Assembly: GCF_900107045.1 (NCBI RefSeq)
Contig: NZ_FNON01000001.1
Location: 682,001 to 746,000 of the forward strand
DNA length: 64,000 nucleotides
Direction of reading: 5' to 3'
Source: Amycolatopsis xylanica
GTDB lineage: Bacteria; Actinomycetota; Actinomycetes; Mycobacteriales; Pseudonocardiaceae
Shown here: one piece after another, positions 7,696 through 16,731 of the stretch
How the letters are laid out: every line of letters starts with the position of its first letter
Numbering within the stretch: position 1 is the stretch's first letter
Program-made: the position numbers and the translations under genes
The notes under the pieces: generated by a model
What the model was told of the DNA's origin: nothing
Databases searched by the model: none
Seen by the model: only the letters and a program-made list of their open reading frames with translations

Positions 7696-8603
7696 TCGTC
7701 ACCCACGCGCTGACCAAGCGCTTCGGCGGGCTCACCGCCGTCGACTCGGTGAACCTCTCGGTCGCCGAGGGGGAGCGTTACGGCTTCCTCGGGCCGAACG
7801 GCTCCGGCAAGACCACGCTCGTCCGGATGCTGCTCGGCCTGGTCTACGCGACCAGCGGCGAGATCGAGATCCTCGGGCGCACGGTGCCCCGGCACCTGTC
7901 CGACGCGCTGCCCGAGGTCGGCGCGCTCGTCGAAGGCCCGGCCGCGTATAACCACCTTTCCGGGCCGCGCAATCTCGAACTGCTCGACGCGAGTGGTCGC
8001 GGCGGCAGGCGCACGCGGCGCGCACGGGTCGAGGAAGCGCTCGAACAGGTCGGGCTCGCCGGGATCGACCGGCGCCCGGTGAAGGCGTACTCGCTCGGCA
8101 TGCGGCAGCGGCTCGGGCTGGCCGCCGCGCTGCTGCGCAAACCACGCCTGCTGATACTCGACGAGCCGACGAACGGGCTCGATCCCCAAGGCATCAAAGA
8201 GATCCGCGAGCTGCTGATCGGGCTCAACCGCGAGGGCACGACCGTGTTCCTGTCCAGTCATCTGCTGTTCGAGGTCGAGCAGCTGTGCACGCACGTCGGC
8301 GTGGTCGACCGGGGGAAACTGGTGCTGCAGGACGAACTCGGCGCGATGCGCTCGCCGACCGGCCGGGTCATCGTGCAGACGCCGGACGCGTCCGCGGCCG
8401 TGCTGCTGCTCGACGGCCAGCTGGAGCGGCGCGACGGCGACCGGCTGCTCATCCGGCACCCGGACCCGGCGCGGCTCAACACCTGGCTGGTCGAATCCGG
8501 CGTGCGGGTCGCCGCGATCGAGCCGGAATTCCGTTCGCTGGAACAGGTCGTGCTCGACGCGACCAGCTCCGGCGCCGACCGGTTCGACGGGAGCAAGCCG
8601 TGA
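7692..8603 (+). CDS. ABC transporter ATP-binding protein
   Basis: 303 aa with Walker A GPNGSGKTT (about residues 37-45), signature YSLGMRQRLGLA, Walker B LLILDEPTNGLDP and switch His in SSHLLFEVEQ. The order and the C-terminal extension fit the DrrA/CcmA-like exporter ATPases. It overlaps the RseB-like gene upstream by 4 nt and the permease gene downstream by 4 nt. The exported substrate is unknown. Confidence 0.9.
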   Translation: MIVTHALTKRFGGLTAVDSVNLSVAEGERYGFLGPNGSGKTTLVRMLLGLVYATSGEIEILGRTVPRHLSDALPEVGALVEGPAAYNHLSGPRNLELLDASGRGGRRTRRARVEEALEQVGLAGIDRRPVKAYSLGMRQRLGLAAALLRKPRLLILDEPTNGLDPQGIKEIRELLIGLNREGTTVFLSSHLLFEVEQLCTHVGVVDRGKLVLQDELGAMRSPTGRVIVQTPDASAAVLLLDGQLERRDGDRLLIRHPDPARLNTWLVESGVRVAAIEPEFRSLEQVVLDATSSGADRFDGSKP

Positions 8604-9427
8604 TCGCCGTCGAACTGCGCAAGCTCGCGCTGCGCCCGCGCGTGTGGGTCAGCGTGGTCCTGCTGTGCGCGCTGCCCGCACTGGTCGCGGTTTTCCTCGC
8701 CACGGCGGACTTCGCGCCGCCGCCGGGGCAAGGCGGCGCGTTCCTGTCGGCGGTGATGAGCAACGGAGCGCTGTATCCGGCCGCCGCGCTGGCCTTGGTG
8801 CTGCCCGTTTTCCTGCCGATCTCGGTCGCGGTGCTCGCGGGCGACGCCATCGCGGGCGAAGCGGCGGGCGGCACGCTGCGGTATCTGCTGGCGCGCCCGG
8901 TCGGCAGGACCCGGTTGCTGGCGGCCAAAATGTGCGCGCTCGCCGTGTTCACGCTGATCGCCGTGATCCTCGTCGTGCTCACCTCGTATCTGCTGGGGAC
9001 CGCGTTGTTCGGCAGCGGTGCGGAGGCGGTGGGCCAGCCGGGCGCCGTGACCTCGCTGTCCGGCTCCGCGCTGTCGACCGGTGATCTCGCGACACGGCTG
9101 CTCGGCGCGATTGGTTATGTCGTCGCGTCAATGCTCGGCTTCGGCGCCATCGCGTTGTTCTTCTCGACGGTCACCGACTCGGGACTGGGCGCGGCGCTCG
9201 GCGCGCTCGCCGTGCTGATCACCAGCTCGGTATTGGAGACGCTCGACGCGGCCGCGGTCGTCAAGCCTTATCTGCCGACGCACTACTGGCTGGCGTGGAT
9301 CGACTTCTTCCGAGACCCGCTGTTCTGGCGCGACATCACCAGCGGGCTCTGGCTGCAGGCGGGCTACCTGGTGGTCTTCTTCGGTGCGGCGTGGGCGAAT
9401 TTCGCCACCAAGGACATCAGCAGCTAG
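8600..9427 (+). CDS. ABC-2 type transporter permease
   Basis: 275 aa starting at a GTG that overlaps the ATPase stop. About six hydrophobic helices are visible, for example VWVSVVLLCALPALVAVFLA near the N-terminus and GYLVVFFGAAWANFA at the end. The segment DAIAGEAAGGTLRYLLARPVGRTRLLAAK is the usual cytoplasmic ABC-2 permease motif. It pairs with the preceding ATPase as a two-component exporter. Its last 11 nt overlap the convergent hydrolase gene, so there is no terminator space between them. Confidence 0.9.
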   Translation: MIAVELRKLALRPRVWVSVVLLCALPALVAVFLATADFAPPPGQGGAFLSAVMSNGALYPAAALALVLPVFLPISVAVLAGDAIAGEAAGGTLRYLLARPVGRTRLLAAKMCALAVFTLIAVILVVLTSYLLGTALFGSGAEAVGQPGAVTSLSGSALSTGDLATRLLGAIGYVVASMLGFGAIALFFSTVTDSGLGAALGALAVLITSSVLETLDAAAVVKPYLPTHYWLAWIDFFRDPLFWRDITSGLWLQAGYLVVFFGAAWANFATKDISS

Positions 9428-10163
9428 GCACGCTCAGCGGCTCGGTGCCGAGCGCGTCCAGCACCATCCTGACCACCACGGGATGCGTCGGCAGCTCGGC
9501 GTGCTGGACAACGGCGCCCGGGCAGACGTCTTGGACCGCGAGGTTCAGCGCGCCGTCCAACTCGGCCGATTCCGGCGGCGTGACCGTCCGGTCGTCGCGG
9601 CTCCACACCGAAAGCCAGGGGAGCCCGGACGGCAGCTTCTCGGCGTCCAGCCTGGCCAGCACCGGGCTGCCGGGCGCGAGCTGCTGGCACGCCGTCGGGC
9701 ACCCGCCCGGCACGATCGCGCCGCCGATCGCGGCGACGCGGGTGCCGTGCAGCGGCGCGCCGAGCGTGATGATCCGCCGCGCCTGATGCGCGCCGTCGCG
9801 GGAAGTCCACAGCCTGGCCACGACCCCGCCCGCGGAGTAGCCGATGACGTCGACGGACGGCGCGTCGGCCGCCGCGTCGCGGAGCACCTTGACCTGGGCG
9901 AGCAGGTCGCCGGTGCCGTCGCCGTCCAAGGTGAGCACGCGGGTGTCGCGGCCGGTCTCGTCGCGGATCCGGTCGGCCAGCGCCTCGAGCGCGTCGCGCC
10001 CGCCGCCGTACCCGGGCACGAGCAGCACCGGGCCGAGCCGTTCCTGCGGCGGCCTGCCGGTCTGCGGCGCGCCGGGCCGCAGCGCGCTCACGGTCACCCA
10101 GGCGGTGAGCAGCGCGAGCACCACGGTGAGGATGCCGAAGAACAACCGCCTGCGTGGGCTCAC
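9417..10163 (-). CDS. Secreted or membrane-anchored alpha/beta hydrolase (lipase-like)
   Basis: 248 aa with an N-terminal hydrophobic segment (RRRLFFGILTVVLALLTAWV), then PVLLVPGYGGG as oxyanion loop, nucleophile elbow GYSAGGVV, an acid in SRDDRTVTPP and a His in LPTHPVV. This is the layout of the lipase/esterase family acting outside the membrane. Four Cys in the C-terminal half may form disulfides. It starts inside the end of the IclR gene (4-nt overlap), so the regulator and hydrolase are co-transcribed. The substrate is unknown. Confidence 0.8.
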   Translation of the reverse strand: MSPRRRLFFGILTVVLALLTAWVTVSALRPGAPQTGRPPQERLGPVLLVPGYGGGRDALEALADRIRDETGRDTRVLTLDGDGTGDLLAQVKVLRDAAADAPSVDVIGYSAGGVVARLWTSRDGAHQARRIITLGAPLHGTRVAAIGGAIVPGGCPTACQQLAPGSPVLARLDAEKLPSGLPWLSVWSRDDRTVTPPESAELDGALNLAVQDVCPGAVVQHAELPTHPVVVRMVLDALGTEPLSVPSC

Positions 10164-10915
10164 CCGTTCATGATGGCAGCGATCTGGCCCGCGGCCTCCG
10201 CCACGAGCTCACCGAATTCGGGCAGTTCCGCTTCGCCGACCCGGCTCAGCGCGCCCCAGACGCTCACCACGCCGAGCGGCCGTCCGCGGGTCCCGAGCAC
10301 GGGGGCTGAGACGCCGAACAAGTCGTCTTCCATCTCGCCGACACTGACCGAGTACCCGCGCTCGCGGACGCGGATGAGCACATCGCGCAGCTCTCGCCGG
10401 TCGGCGATCGTCTTGGCCGTGTAGGACTTCAGCTCGCCCGAAAGCAACGTGCTCACTTCGTCTTCGGGCAGCCAGGCGAGGTACGCCTTGCCGGTCGACG
10501 TCGCATGTAATGGTGCCTGCCAGCCGAGCCAGCGCGCGCTGAGCACCGAATGCGGGACCGCTTCGTCCACATAGGTCAGTCCAAAACGCCGGGGCAGCGC
10601 CAAATTCGCCGTCTCGCCCGTGGTGGCCGCGATCCGCTCGACGATCGGGTGCGCGCGGCGGACGAGTCCCTCGACACCGGCTTCGGAGGCCCAGCGCTCG
10701 ACGGTGAAGCCGATCGCGAAGTTGCCGGTCTCGGGGTCGCGTTCGAGTACTCCGTGATGTTCGAGGGTGGCCAGCAGCCGCCACGCGGTCGCCCGGTTGA
10801 GCCCGCATCTGGCGCCGAGCGCGGCCGCCGACTCGCCGCCGGGCGGAGTGTCCGCCACCGCGTTGAGCAGGGCAATAGCCCGGTCGAGGGACTGCACACG
10901 AGCGTCGGCGTCCAT
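10160..10915 (-). CDS. IclR-family transcriptional regulator
   Basis: 251 aa with an N-terminal winged helix (SLDRAIALLNAVAD to LERDPETGNFAIG) and the C-terminal effector domain, including LHATSTGKAYLAWLPE and SVGEMEDDLFGVSAPV. It is divergent from the acyl-CoA dehydrogenase gene and is followed by the lipase-like gene. An inverted repeat GTGCA-N4-TGCAC in the shared 93-nt gap may be its operator. I infer control of the dehydrogenase/CoA-ligase pair. Confidence 0.9.
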   Translation of the reverse strand: MDADARVQSLDRAIALLNAVADTPPGGESAAALGARCGLNRATAWRLLATLEHHGVLERDPETGNFAIGFTVERWASEAGVEGLVRRAHPIVERIAATTGETANLALPRRFGLTYVDEAVPHSVLSARWLGWQAPLHATSTGKAYLAWLPEDEVSTLLSGELKSYTAKTIADRRELRDVLIRVRERGYSVSVGEMEDDLFGVSAPVLGTRGRPLGVVSVWGALSRVGEAELPEFGELVAEAAGQIAAIMNG

Positions 10916-10970
10916 GGAGATTTCCTCTCTTGACGCGTCGATCCGGCCACGGTTACCGTTTCATTATTCG

Positions 10971-10984
10971 GTGCAGTGTTGCAC
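10971..10984. promoter_or_regulatory. Candidate IclR operator
   Basis: GTGCA GTGT TGCAC is a perfect 5-4-5 inverted repeat between the IclR gene and the divergent acyl-CoA dehydrogenase gene, 25 nt before the latter's start codon. A weak TTGACG hexamer lies upstream at 10930. Assignment to this IclR protein rests on position only. Confidence 0.4.
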
Positions 10985-11008
10985 ATTATGAGACGCGAGG
11001 ACAGGCCC

Positions 11009-12169
11009 ATGCAGTTCGACCTGACCGACGAGCAGCGCTTGATCGTCGGCACCGTCCGGGATTTCGTGGAAAAAGAGCTGTATCCCCATGAGGACGAAGT
11101 CGAGCGGCTGGACGAGGTGCCGGCCGATCTCCAGAAGCAGATCACCGAGAAAGCGCTCGCAGCCGGGCTCTACGCGCCGAACATGCCCGCCGAGATCGGC
11201 GGCGGCGGGCTCGACGCGGTCGGGGTCGCGCTGGCCGAGCGCGAGCTCGGGCGCGCCTCGTACGCGCTGCACTCGCTGGTCGCGCGGCCGAGCAACATCC
11301 TGCTGGCCTGCGAGGGCAGGCAGCGCGACGACTACCTGCTGCCGACCGTGCGCGGCGAGCGGATCGACTGCCTCGCGATGACCGAGCCCGGCTCGGGCTC
11401 GGACGTGCGCTCGATGACCACTCGCGCGGTTCGCGAAGGCGACGACTACGTGATCACCGGTGGCAAGCACTTCATCTCGCACGCGGACGTCGCCGACTAC
11501 GTGATCCTGTTCGCCGCCACCGGCGTCCAGCAGACCTCGCACGGCAAAAAGGCGCTGATCACCGGGTTCCTGGTCGATCTCGACTCGCCGGGCGTGACCG
11601 TGCGGCGCGGCCCGGCGTGCGTGTCCAACCGCGGCTACCACACGTGTGAGCTGTTCTTCGAGAACGTGCGCGTGCCCGCGTGGAAGCGGCTCGGCGACGA
11701 GGGCCAGGGCTTCGAGCTGATGAACACCTGGCTCGGCTCGACCCGGCTCAGCGTGGCCGCGACCTGCGTCGGCCGCGGACGGCGGGTGCTGGACCTCGCG
11801 CTGGACTGGGCGGCTCAGCGCGAGCAGTTCGGCCAGCCGATCGGCCGGTTCCAGGGCGTCGGGTTCCCGCTCGCGGACCTCGCGACCGAGCTTGATGCCG
11901 CGGAACTGCTGACACTGCGTGCCGCGTGGAAATGCGACCAGGGCACCATGAGTGACTCCGACGTCGCCATGGCGAAGCTGTTCGCGTCCGAGGCGCTCGG
12001 CCGGATCACCGACCAGGCCGTGCAGGTCTTCGGCGGGCTCGGGCTGATGGCCGAGACCAGGATCGAGCGGTACTGGCGCGACGCCAGGCTCGAGCGGATC
12101 TGGGACGGCACCAGCGAGATCCAGCGCCACATCATCTCCCGTGCCCTGCTCCGCCCGAGAGGTGCTTGA
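11009..12169 (+). CDS. Acyl-CoA dehydrogenase
   Basis: 386 aa with the family layout: helical N-domain (FDLTDEQRLIVGTVRDFVE), CLAMTEPGSGSDVRSMTT (FAD/substrate loop), a beta domain, and the C-domain AVQVFGGLGLMAETRIERYWRDARLERIWDGTSEIQ. The catalytic base would fall in the last helix region. The ATG at 11009 has GAGGA 8 nt upstream. It oxidises an acyl-CoA with FAD, donating electrons to ETF. It is linked by overlap to the acyl-CoA synthetase gene downstream, so together they activate and oxidise one acid. The acid is unknown. Confidence 0.9.
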   Translation: MQFDLTDEQRLIVGTVRDFVEKELYPHEDEVERLDEVPADLQKQITEKALAAGLYAPNMPAEIGGGGLDAVGVALAERELGRASYALHSLVARPSNILLACEGRQRDDYLLPTVRGERIDCLAMTEPGSGSDVRSMTTRAVREGDDYVITGGKHFISHADVADYVILFAATGVQQTSHGKKALITGFLVDLDSPGVTVRRGPACVSNRGYHTCELFFENVRVPAWKRLGDEGQGFELMNTWLGSTRLSVAATCVGRGRRVLDLALDWAAQREQFGQPIGRFQGVGFPLADLATELDAAELLTLRAAWKCDQGTMSDSDVAMAKLFASEALGRITDQAVQVFGGLGLMAETRIERYWRDARLERIWDGTSEIQRHIISRALLRPRGA

Positions 12170-14238
12170 TGGGCGGGGTGACGCGCCGCAACCTCCGGCG
12201 GCTGCTCGCGCCCCGGCACATCGCGGTCGCCGGGGGAGCGGCCGCCGTCGAGGTGATCCGGCAGTCGAAGCAGATCGGGTTCGCCGGCGAGATCTGGCCG
12301 GTGCATCCCGAGCGTGACGAGATCGCCGGTGTCCCGTGCTTCCCGGACGTCTGGGCACTGCCGGAGGCTCCCGACGCGACGTTCGTCTCCGTCCGCGCCC
12401 GGTCCACTGTGGACTTCGTAGCGACACTGTCCCAAGTGGACGCGGGCGGCGTGGTCTGCCACGCGTCCGGATTCGCCGAGACCGGTGCGCGAGGCAGCGC
12501 GCTGCAGGCGGAACTGGTCGAAGCGGCCGGTGACCTCGCGGTGATCGGGCCGAACTGCTTCGGGTTGCTCAACTACGTCGACGGCGTCGCGCTGTGGCCG
12601 GACCAGCACGGCGGGCACCGCGTCGAGCGCGGCGTCGCGATACTGAGCCAGAGCGGCAACGTCGCGCACAGCCTCACCATGCAGCGGCGGTCGCTGCCGA
12701 TCGCGCACGTGGTGACCGTCGGGAACAGCGCGTGCACCCGGATCCCCGAGCTGATCGACGCGATGGTCGACGACGACCGGGTCACCGCGATCGGCCTCTA
12801 TCTCGAAGCCATCGACGACGTCCAGGCGCTCGCACGCGCGGCGACACGCTCGTTGCGCCGTGGCGTGCCGGTCGTGGCCTTGAAGTCCGGCTCGTCCGAG
12901 CTCGGGGCCAGGACCAACCTGAGCCACACCAGCGCGTTGTCCACTTCGGACGATCTGTGCACCGCGCTGTTCGAACGCTGCGGCATCGCGCGCGTCCACG
13001 ACCTCGCCGGGCTCGCGGAAACCCTGAAGTTCCTGCACGTCCACGGCCCGCTGCCGGGCGGGACGATCGCGTCGGCCAGCTGTTCGGGCGGCGAGGCCGC
13101 GCTGGTGGCCGACCTGGCGTCGGCCCGAGGTCTCGAAATGCCGGACTTTCCCGTCGCGGCAAGGGAAAAGCTCACCGTGGCACTGGGTGAGAAGGTCGGC
13201 GTCGCCAACCCGCTCGACTACCAGACCTACATCTGGGGCGACGCCGGAAGGCAGCTCGACTGCTTCAGCGGCCTGCTGTCGGCCGGGTTCGACCAGCACC
13301 TGCTGGTGCTCGACTACCCGAGGCTCGACCGCTGTCACGGCGAAGACTGGCACTCCACAGTGGACTCCTTCATCGCCGCCCGCGCGGCCACCGGCGCCCC
13401 CGCGTCGGTGGTGAGCATGCTCCCCGAAGGCATCCCCGAGGAGGTCGGCGCGAAGCTGCTCGAAGCCCGCATCGCGCCGATGCAGGGCATGGCCGAATGC
13501 CTCGACGCGATCCGCGCCGCGCGCGAGATCGGCCAAGTGCGCGAACAAGAGCCGCCATTTGCCGGTAGTGAAGCCTCCGGCCCGGTGCGCCAGCTCGACG
13601 AGTGGGAGAGCAAACGCGCACTCGCCGAGGTGGGTGTCCCGGTCCCGCACGGCGTGGTCGTCGACGCCGACGAGGCCCCGGACGCGGCGTGCGAACTCGG
13701 TTTCCCCGTGGTGCTCAAGGCGGTTTCGGAAACACTCGCGCACAAGACAGAGGCGGGCGCGGTCAAGCTCGACCTGCGCGACGCCGAGTCGGTCCGGATC
13801 GGTGCGAAGTACCTGCGGCGGCTCTCCTCGCGGCTGCTCGTCGAGCAGATGGCGACCGGCGTGCTGGCCGAGCTGATCGTCGGCGTCCGCGCCGACCCGA
13901 GGTTCGGCCTCGCGCTGACGATCGGCAGCGGCGGCACACTGGTCGAACTCATCGGTGACTCGGTGACACTCTTGTTGCCGGCGCGTCGCGAGGACATTTC
14001 CGCGGCTGTGAAGAAACTCCGCGTGTATCGGCTCCTCACCGGCTTCCGCTCGAAACCACCGGCGGATCTGGCGGCCGTCCTCGACGCGGTCGAGGCCATC
14101 GCCGCCTACGCGACGTCCATAAAGGACACACTGGCCGAACTGGACGTCAATCCGCTCCTGGTGTTCGCGCGCGGGGTACTCGCCGTCGACGCGGTCATCC
14201 GCCTCCGTCCAGATACCGGGACCGCGTTGACACCCTGA
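12169..14238 (+). CDS. Acyl-CoA synthetase, acetate-CoA ligase (ADP-forming) family
   Basis: 689 aa. Order: CoA-binding Rossmann domain (about 1-130), ligase-CoA domains with SNVAHSL- and LSHTSAL-type motifs (the His of LSHTSAL corresponds to the phospho-His), and a C-terminal ATP-grasp domain (ELGFPVVLKAVSETLAHKTEAGAVKLDL). This single-chain alpha-beta fusion is the usual actinobacterial form. The ATG at 12169 overlaps the dehydrogenase stop by 1 nt; a TTG one codon earlier is possible. It likely supplies the CoA ester used by that dehydrogenase. Confidence 0.85.
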   Translation: MGGVTRRNLRRLLAPRHIAVAGGAAAVEVIRQSKQIGFAGEIWPVHPERDEIAGVPCFPDVWALPEAPDATFVSVRARSTVDFVATLSQVDAGGVVCHASGFAETGARGSALQAELVEAAGDLAVIGPNCFGLLNYVDGVALWPDQHGGHRVERGVAILSQSGNVAHSLTMQRRSLPIAHVVTVGNSACTRIPELIDAMVDDDRVTAIGLYLEAIDDVQALARAATRSLRRGVPVVALKSGSSELGARTNLSHTSALSTSDDLCTALFERCGIARVHDLAGLAETLKFLHVHGPLPGGTIASASCSGGEAALVADLASARGLEMPDFPVAAREKLTVALGEKVGVANPLDYQTYIWGDAGRQLDCFSGLLSAGFDQHLLVLDYPRLDRCHGEDWHSTVDSFIAARAATGAPASVVSMLPEGIPEEVGAKLLEARIAPMQGMAECLDAIRAAREIGQVREQEPPFAGSEASGPVRQLDEWESKRALAEVGVPVPHGVVVDADEAPDAACELGFPVVLKAVSETLAHKTEAGAVKLDLRDAESVRIGAKYLRRLSSRLLVEQMATGVLAELIVGVRADPRFGLALTIGSGGTLVELIGDSVTLLLPARREDISAAVKKLRVYRLLTGFRSKPPADLAAVLDAVEAIAAYATSIKDTLAELDVNPLLVFARGVLAVDAVIRLRPDTGTALTP

Positions 14239-14262
14239 GGCCACGGCTCGAATGTTGCGGCC

Positions 14263-15075
14263 ATGGCGATATCCCCCACAGCGGTGCTCGCGCGCCCGGA
14301 AACGGCCGCTCCGGCGCGGGTCCGGCGGCGGCTACCGGACCTGCGGCGGTGGATCAGCCCGGTCGTGCTCATCGCGTTGTGGCAGCTGGCGAGCGCGACC
14401 GGCGTGCTGCCCCCGGACAAGCTCAGCTCACCCTGGACCGTGCTCCAGGCGGGCGCGGAGGTCGTGCGCAGCGGCGAGCTCGGTGACGCCTTCGCGGTGT
14501 CGATCAGCAGGGTGGCCTTCGGCTTCCTGATCGGCGGGGCCGCCGGTGTGCTGCTCGGCACGATCTCCGGGCTGTTCAAGTGGGGCGAGGTGCTCGTCGA
14601 CCCGCCGGTGCAGATGCTGCGCACCCTGCCGTTCCTCGGACTCATCCCGCTGTTCATCCTGTGGTTCGGCATCGGCGAGGAGCCCAAGATCGCGCTCGTC
14701 GCGCTGGGTGTCGCGTTTCCCTTGTACCTCAACGTCCACTCCGGCATCCGCGCCGTCGACGACCAGCTGATCGAAGCCACCCGCGCGCTCGGGTTCACCG
14801 GCGCGGAGCGGCTGTGGCACGTGGTCCTGCCGAGCGCGCTGCCGCAGGCGCTGGTCGGGCTGCGCCAGTCGCTCGGGCTGGCCTGGCTCGCGCTGATCGT
14901 GGGGGAGACGGTCAACGCCGACGCCGGCCTCGGGTTCCTGATCAACAACGCGCGGGAGTTCCTGCGCACCGACGTGATCGTCGTCGGGCTCATCGTCTAC
15001 GCCGCGCTCGGCCTGCTGACCGATGCCGTGGTCCGGCTGCTGGAACGGAGGGCGCTGCGATGGCGGGCGAGGTGA
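14263..15075 (+). CDS. ssuC: Aliphatic sulfonate ABC transporter permease
   Basis: 270 aa with six predicted helices and the binding-protein-dependent permease loop EATRALGFTGAERLWHVVLPSALPQALVGLRQSLGLAW. The start region WQLASATGVLPPDKLSSPW is typical of SsuC/TauC/NitT-type permeases. It opens a compact four-gene operon with the ATPase, the binding lipoprotein and an SsuD-type monooxygenase, which points to alkanesulfonate uptake under sulfur limitation. Taurine or another sulfonate remains possible. Confidence 0.85.
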   Translation: MAISPTAVLARPETAAPARVRRRLPDLRRWISPVVLIALWQLASATGVLPPDKLSSPWTVLQAGAEVVRSGELGDAFAVSISRVAFGFLIGGAAGVLLGTISGLFKWGEVLVDPPVQMLRTLPFLGLIPLFILWFGIGEEPKIALVALGVAFPLYLNVHSGIRAVDDQLIEATRALGFTGAERLWHVVLPSALPQALVGLRQSLGLAWLALIVGETVNADAGLGFLINNAREFLRTDVIVVGLIVYAALGLLTDAVVRLLERRALRWRAR

Positions 15076-15743
15076 ACGTCGCGGAGATACGCGGGCTGAC
15101 CAAGCGGTTCGGCGAGCGGACGGTGTTGCGCTCGCTCGATCTCACGATCGGGCGCGGGGAGTTCGTCGCGCTGCTCGGCCGCAGCGGTTCGGGCAAGTCG
15201 ACGCTGCTCCGGGTGCTCGCCGGGCTCGACACCGAGGTCGAAGGCTCCTACGACGTGCACGGCACGGTGTCCGTCGCGTTCCAGCAGCCGAGGCTGCTGC
15301 CCTGGCGCAAGGTGTGGCGCAATGTCGTGCTCGGGCTCCGGCAGGACGGCGCCGACCGCGACCTCGCGGTGCGCGCGCTGGCGGAGGTCCGGCTCGAAGA
15401 CCACGCCGACGACTGGCCGCGCACCCTCTCCGGCGGTGAGGCACAACGGCTTTCGCTCGCCAGGGCACTCGTGCGGGAGCCCGAGCTGCTGCTGCTCGAC
15501 GAGCCGTTCGGCGCGCTCGACGCGTTGACCAGGATCGCCATGCACCGGCTCGTGGCCGATCTGTGGCGGCGGCACCGGCCCGGCGTGCTGCTGGTGACCC
15601 ATGACGTGGACGAGGCGCTGCTGCTCGCCGACCGCGTGCTCGTGCTCGCCGACGGGCACATCGTTTCCGAATACCCCGGGCACGCCGATGTCCGGGACAA
15701 GGTGCTGACCGACTTGGGAGTGACAGACAGTGCGTTTGCGTAG
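15060..15743 (+). CDS. ssuB: Aliphatic sulfonate ABC transporter ATP-binding protein
   Basis: 227 aa, beginning 16 nt inside the permease gene. Walker A GRSGSGKST, signature LSGGEAQRLSLARAL, Walker B LLLLDEPFGALDA and switch His in VTHDVDEALLLADRV. The QQPRLLPWRKVWRNV segment is characteristic of the SsuB/TauB/NrtD group. It overlaps the lipoprotein gene downstream by 14 nt. Confidence 0.9.
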   Translation: MAGEVNVAEIRGLTKRFGERTVLRSLDLTIGRGEFVALLGRSGSGKSTLLRVLAGLDTEVEGSYDVHGTVSVAFQQPRLLPWRKVWRNVVLGLRQDGADRDLAVRALAEVRLEDHADDWPRTLSGGEAQRLSLARALVREPELLLLDEPFGALDALTRIAMHRLVADLWRRHRPGVLLVTHDVDEALLLADRVLVLADGHIVSEYPGHADVRDKVLTDLGVTDSAFA

Positions 15744-16731
15744 TTTGGTCGTCGCGGCGACAGGCCTGCTGGCGCTCACGGCGTGCGGCAAGGCCGAACC
15801 GGCGTCGGAGGTGCCCGCGCCGGTGAGCGCGGCGGACCTGGCCAAGGTCGTGCTCAAGGTCGGCGACCAGAAGGGCGGCGTGAAGTCGATGCTCACGGCC
15901 GCCGGTCAGCTCGACGGGCTGCCGTACAAGATCGAGTGGGCGACGTTCACCTCCGGGCCACCCTTGCTCGAAGCCGCTTCGGCGGGCGCGATCGACCTCG
16001 GCAGGGTCGGCAACACGCCGCCGATCTTCGCCGCGGCGGCCAAGGCCAAGATCGCGGTGGTGAGCGTCGCGAAGAGCAACGTCGAACGCGAAGCGCTGCT
16101 GGTGCCGTCCGATTCGCCGCTGACCGACGTCGCTTCGCTGCGCGGCAAGACGATCGCGGTGGCGAAGGGCAGCTCGGCGCACGGCCAGCTGCTGAACACA
16201 TTGCGTAACGCCGGATTGTCCACAAAGGACGTGAAGATCTCGTTCCTGCAGCCGTCCGAGGCCTACAGCGCGTTCACTCAGCACAGCGTCGACGCCTGGG
16301 CGATCTGGGACCCGTACACCGCGCAGGCCCAGCTGGAGACCGGCGCCAAGGTGCTCGCCGACGGACGCGGCGCGTCCAACGGCTACGCCTTCCAGACGGC
16401 GGCGACCGCGGCACTCGCCGACCCCGGCAAGAACGCGGCCATCGGCGACTACCTCACCCGCGTGGTCAAGGCGCAGAAATGGGCCGACAGTCATCACGCG
16501 GAGTGGGCGCAGGCCTGGGCGGCGGAGACCGGGCTGAAGCTCGAAGTCGCCCGCAAGTCGATCGACGCGGGCCGTGACCTGCCGACACCGCTGGACGACG
16601 AGGTGGTCCAGTCCGAACAGAAGCTGGCGGACGCCTTCACCGACGACAAGGTGCTGCCGGGCAAGGTCGATTTCGTGAAGTTCGTCGACCGGCGCTACGC
16701 GGCCGACCTCGACGCGGCGAGGAGCAACTGA
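15730..16731 (+). CDS. ssuA: Aliphatic sulfonate-binding lipoprotein
   Basis: 333 aa, GTG start. The signal peptide ends in a lipobox (LLALTACG, Cys about 18), so the protein is anchored outside the membrane. The body matches NMT1/SsuA-type binding proteins: VLKVGDQKGGVKSMLTAAG, EWATFTSGPPLLEAASAGAIDLG, LRGKTIAVAKGSSAHGQLLN and DAWAIWDPYTAQAQ. It delivers sulfonates to the SsuBC transporter. Its stop overlaps the SsuD start by 1 nt. Confidence 0.9.
   Translation: MRLRSLVVAATGLLALTACGKAEPASEVPAPVSAADLAKVVLKVGDQKGGVKSMLTAAGQLDGLPYKIEWATFTSGPPLLEAASAGAIDLGRVGNTPPIFAAAAKAKIAVVSVAKSNVEREALLVPSDSPLTDVASLRGKTIAVAKGSSAHGQLLNTLRNAGLSTKDVKISFLQPSEAYSAFTQHSVDAWAIWDPYTAQAQLETGAKVLADGRGASNGYAFQTAATAALADPGKNAAIGDYLTRVVKAQKWADSHHAEWAQAWAAETGLKLEVARKSIDAGRDLPTPLDDEVVQSEQKLADAFTDDKVLPGKVDFVKFVDRRYAADLDAARSN

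Noticed and set aside
11815..14244. About 800-codon minus-strand open frame over the acyl-CoA synthetase
   Set aside because: It is a shadow of the plus-strand gene; composition is low-complexity and no family motif is present.
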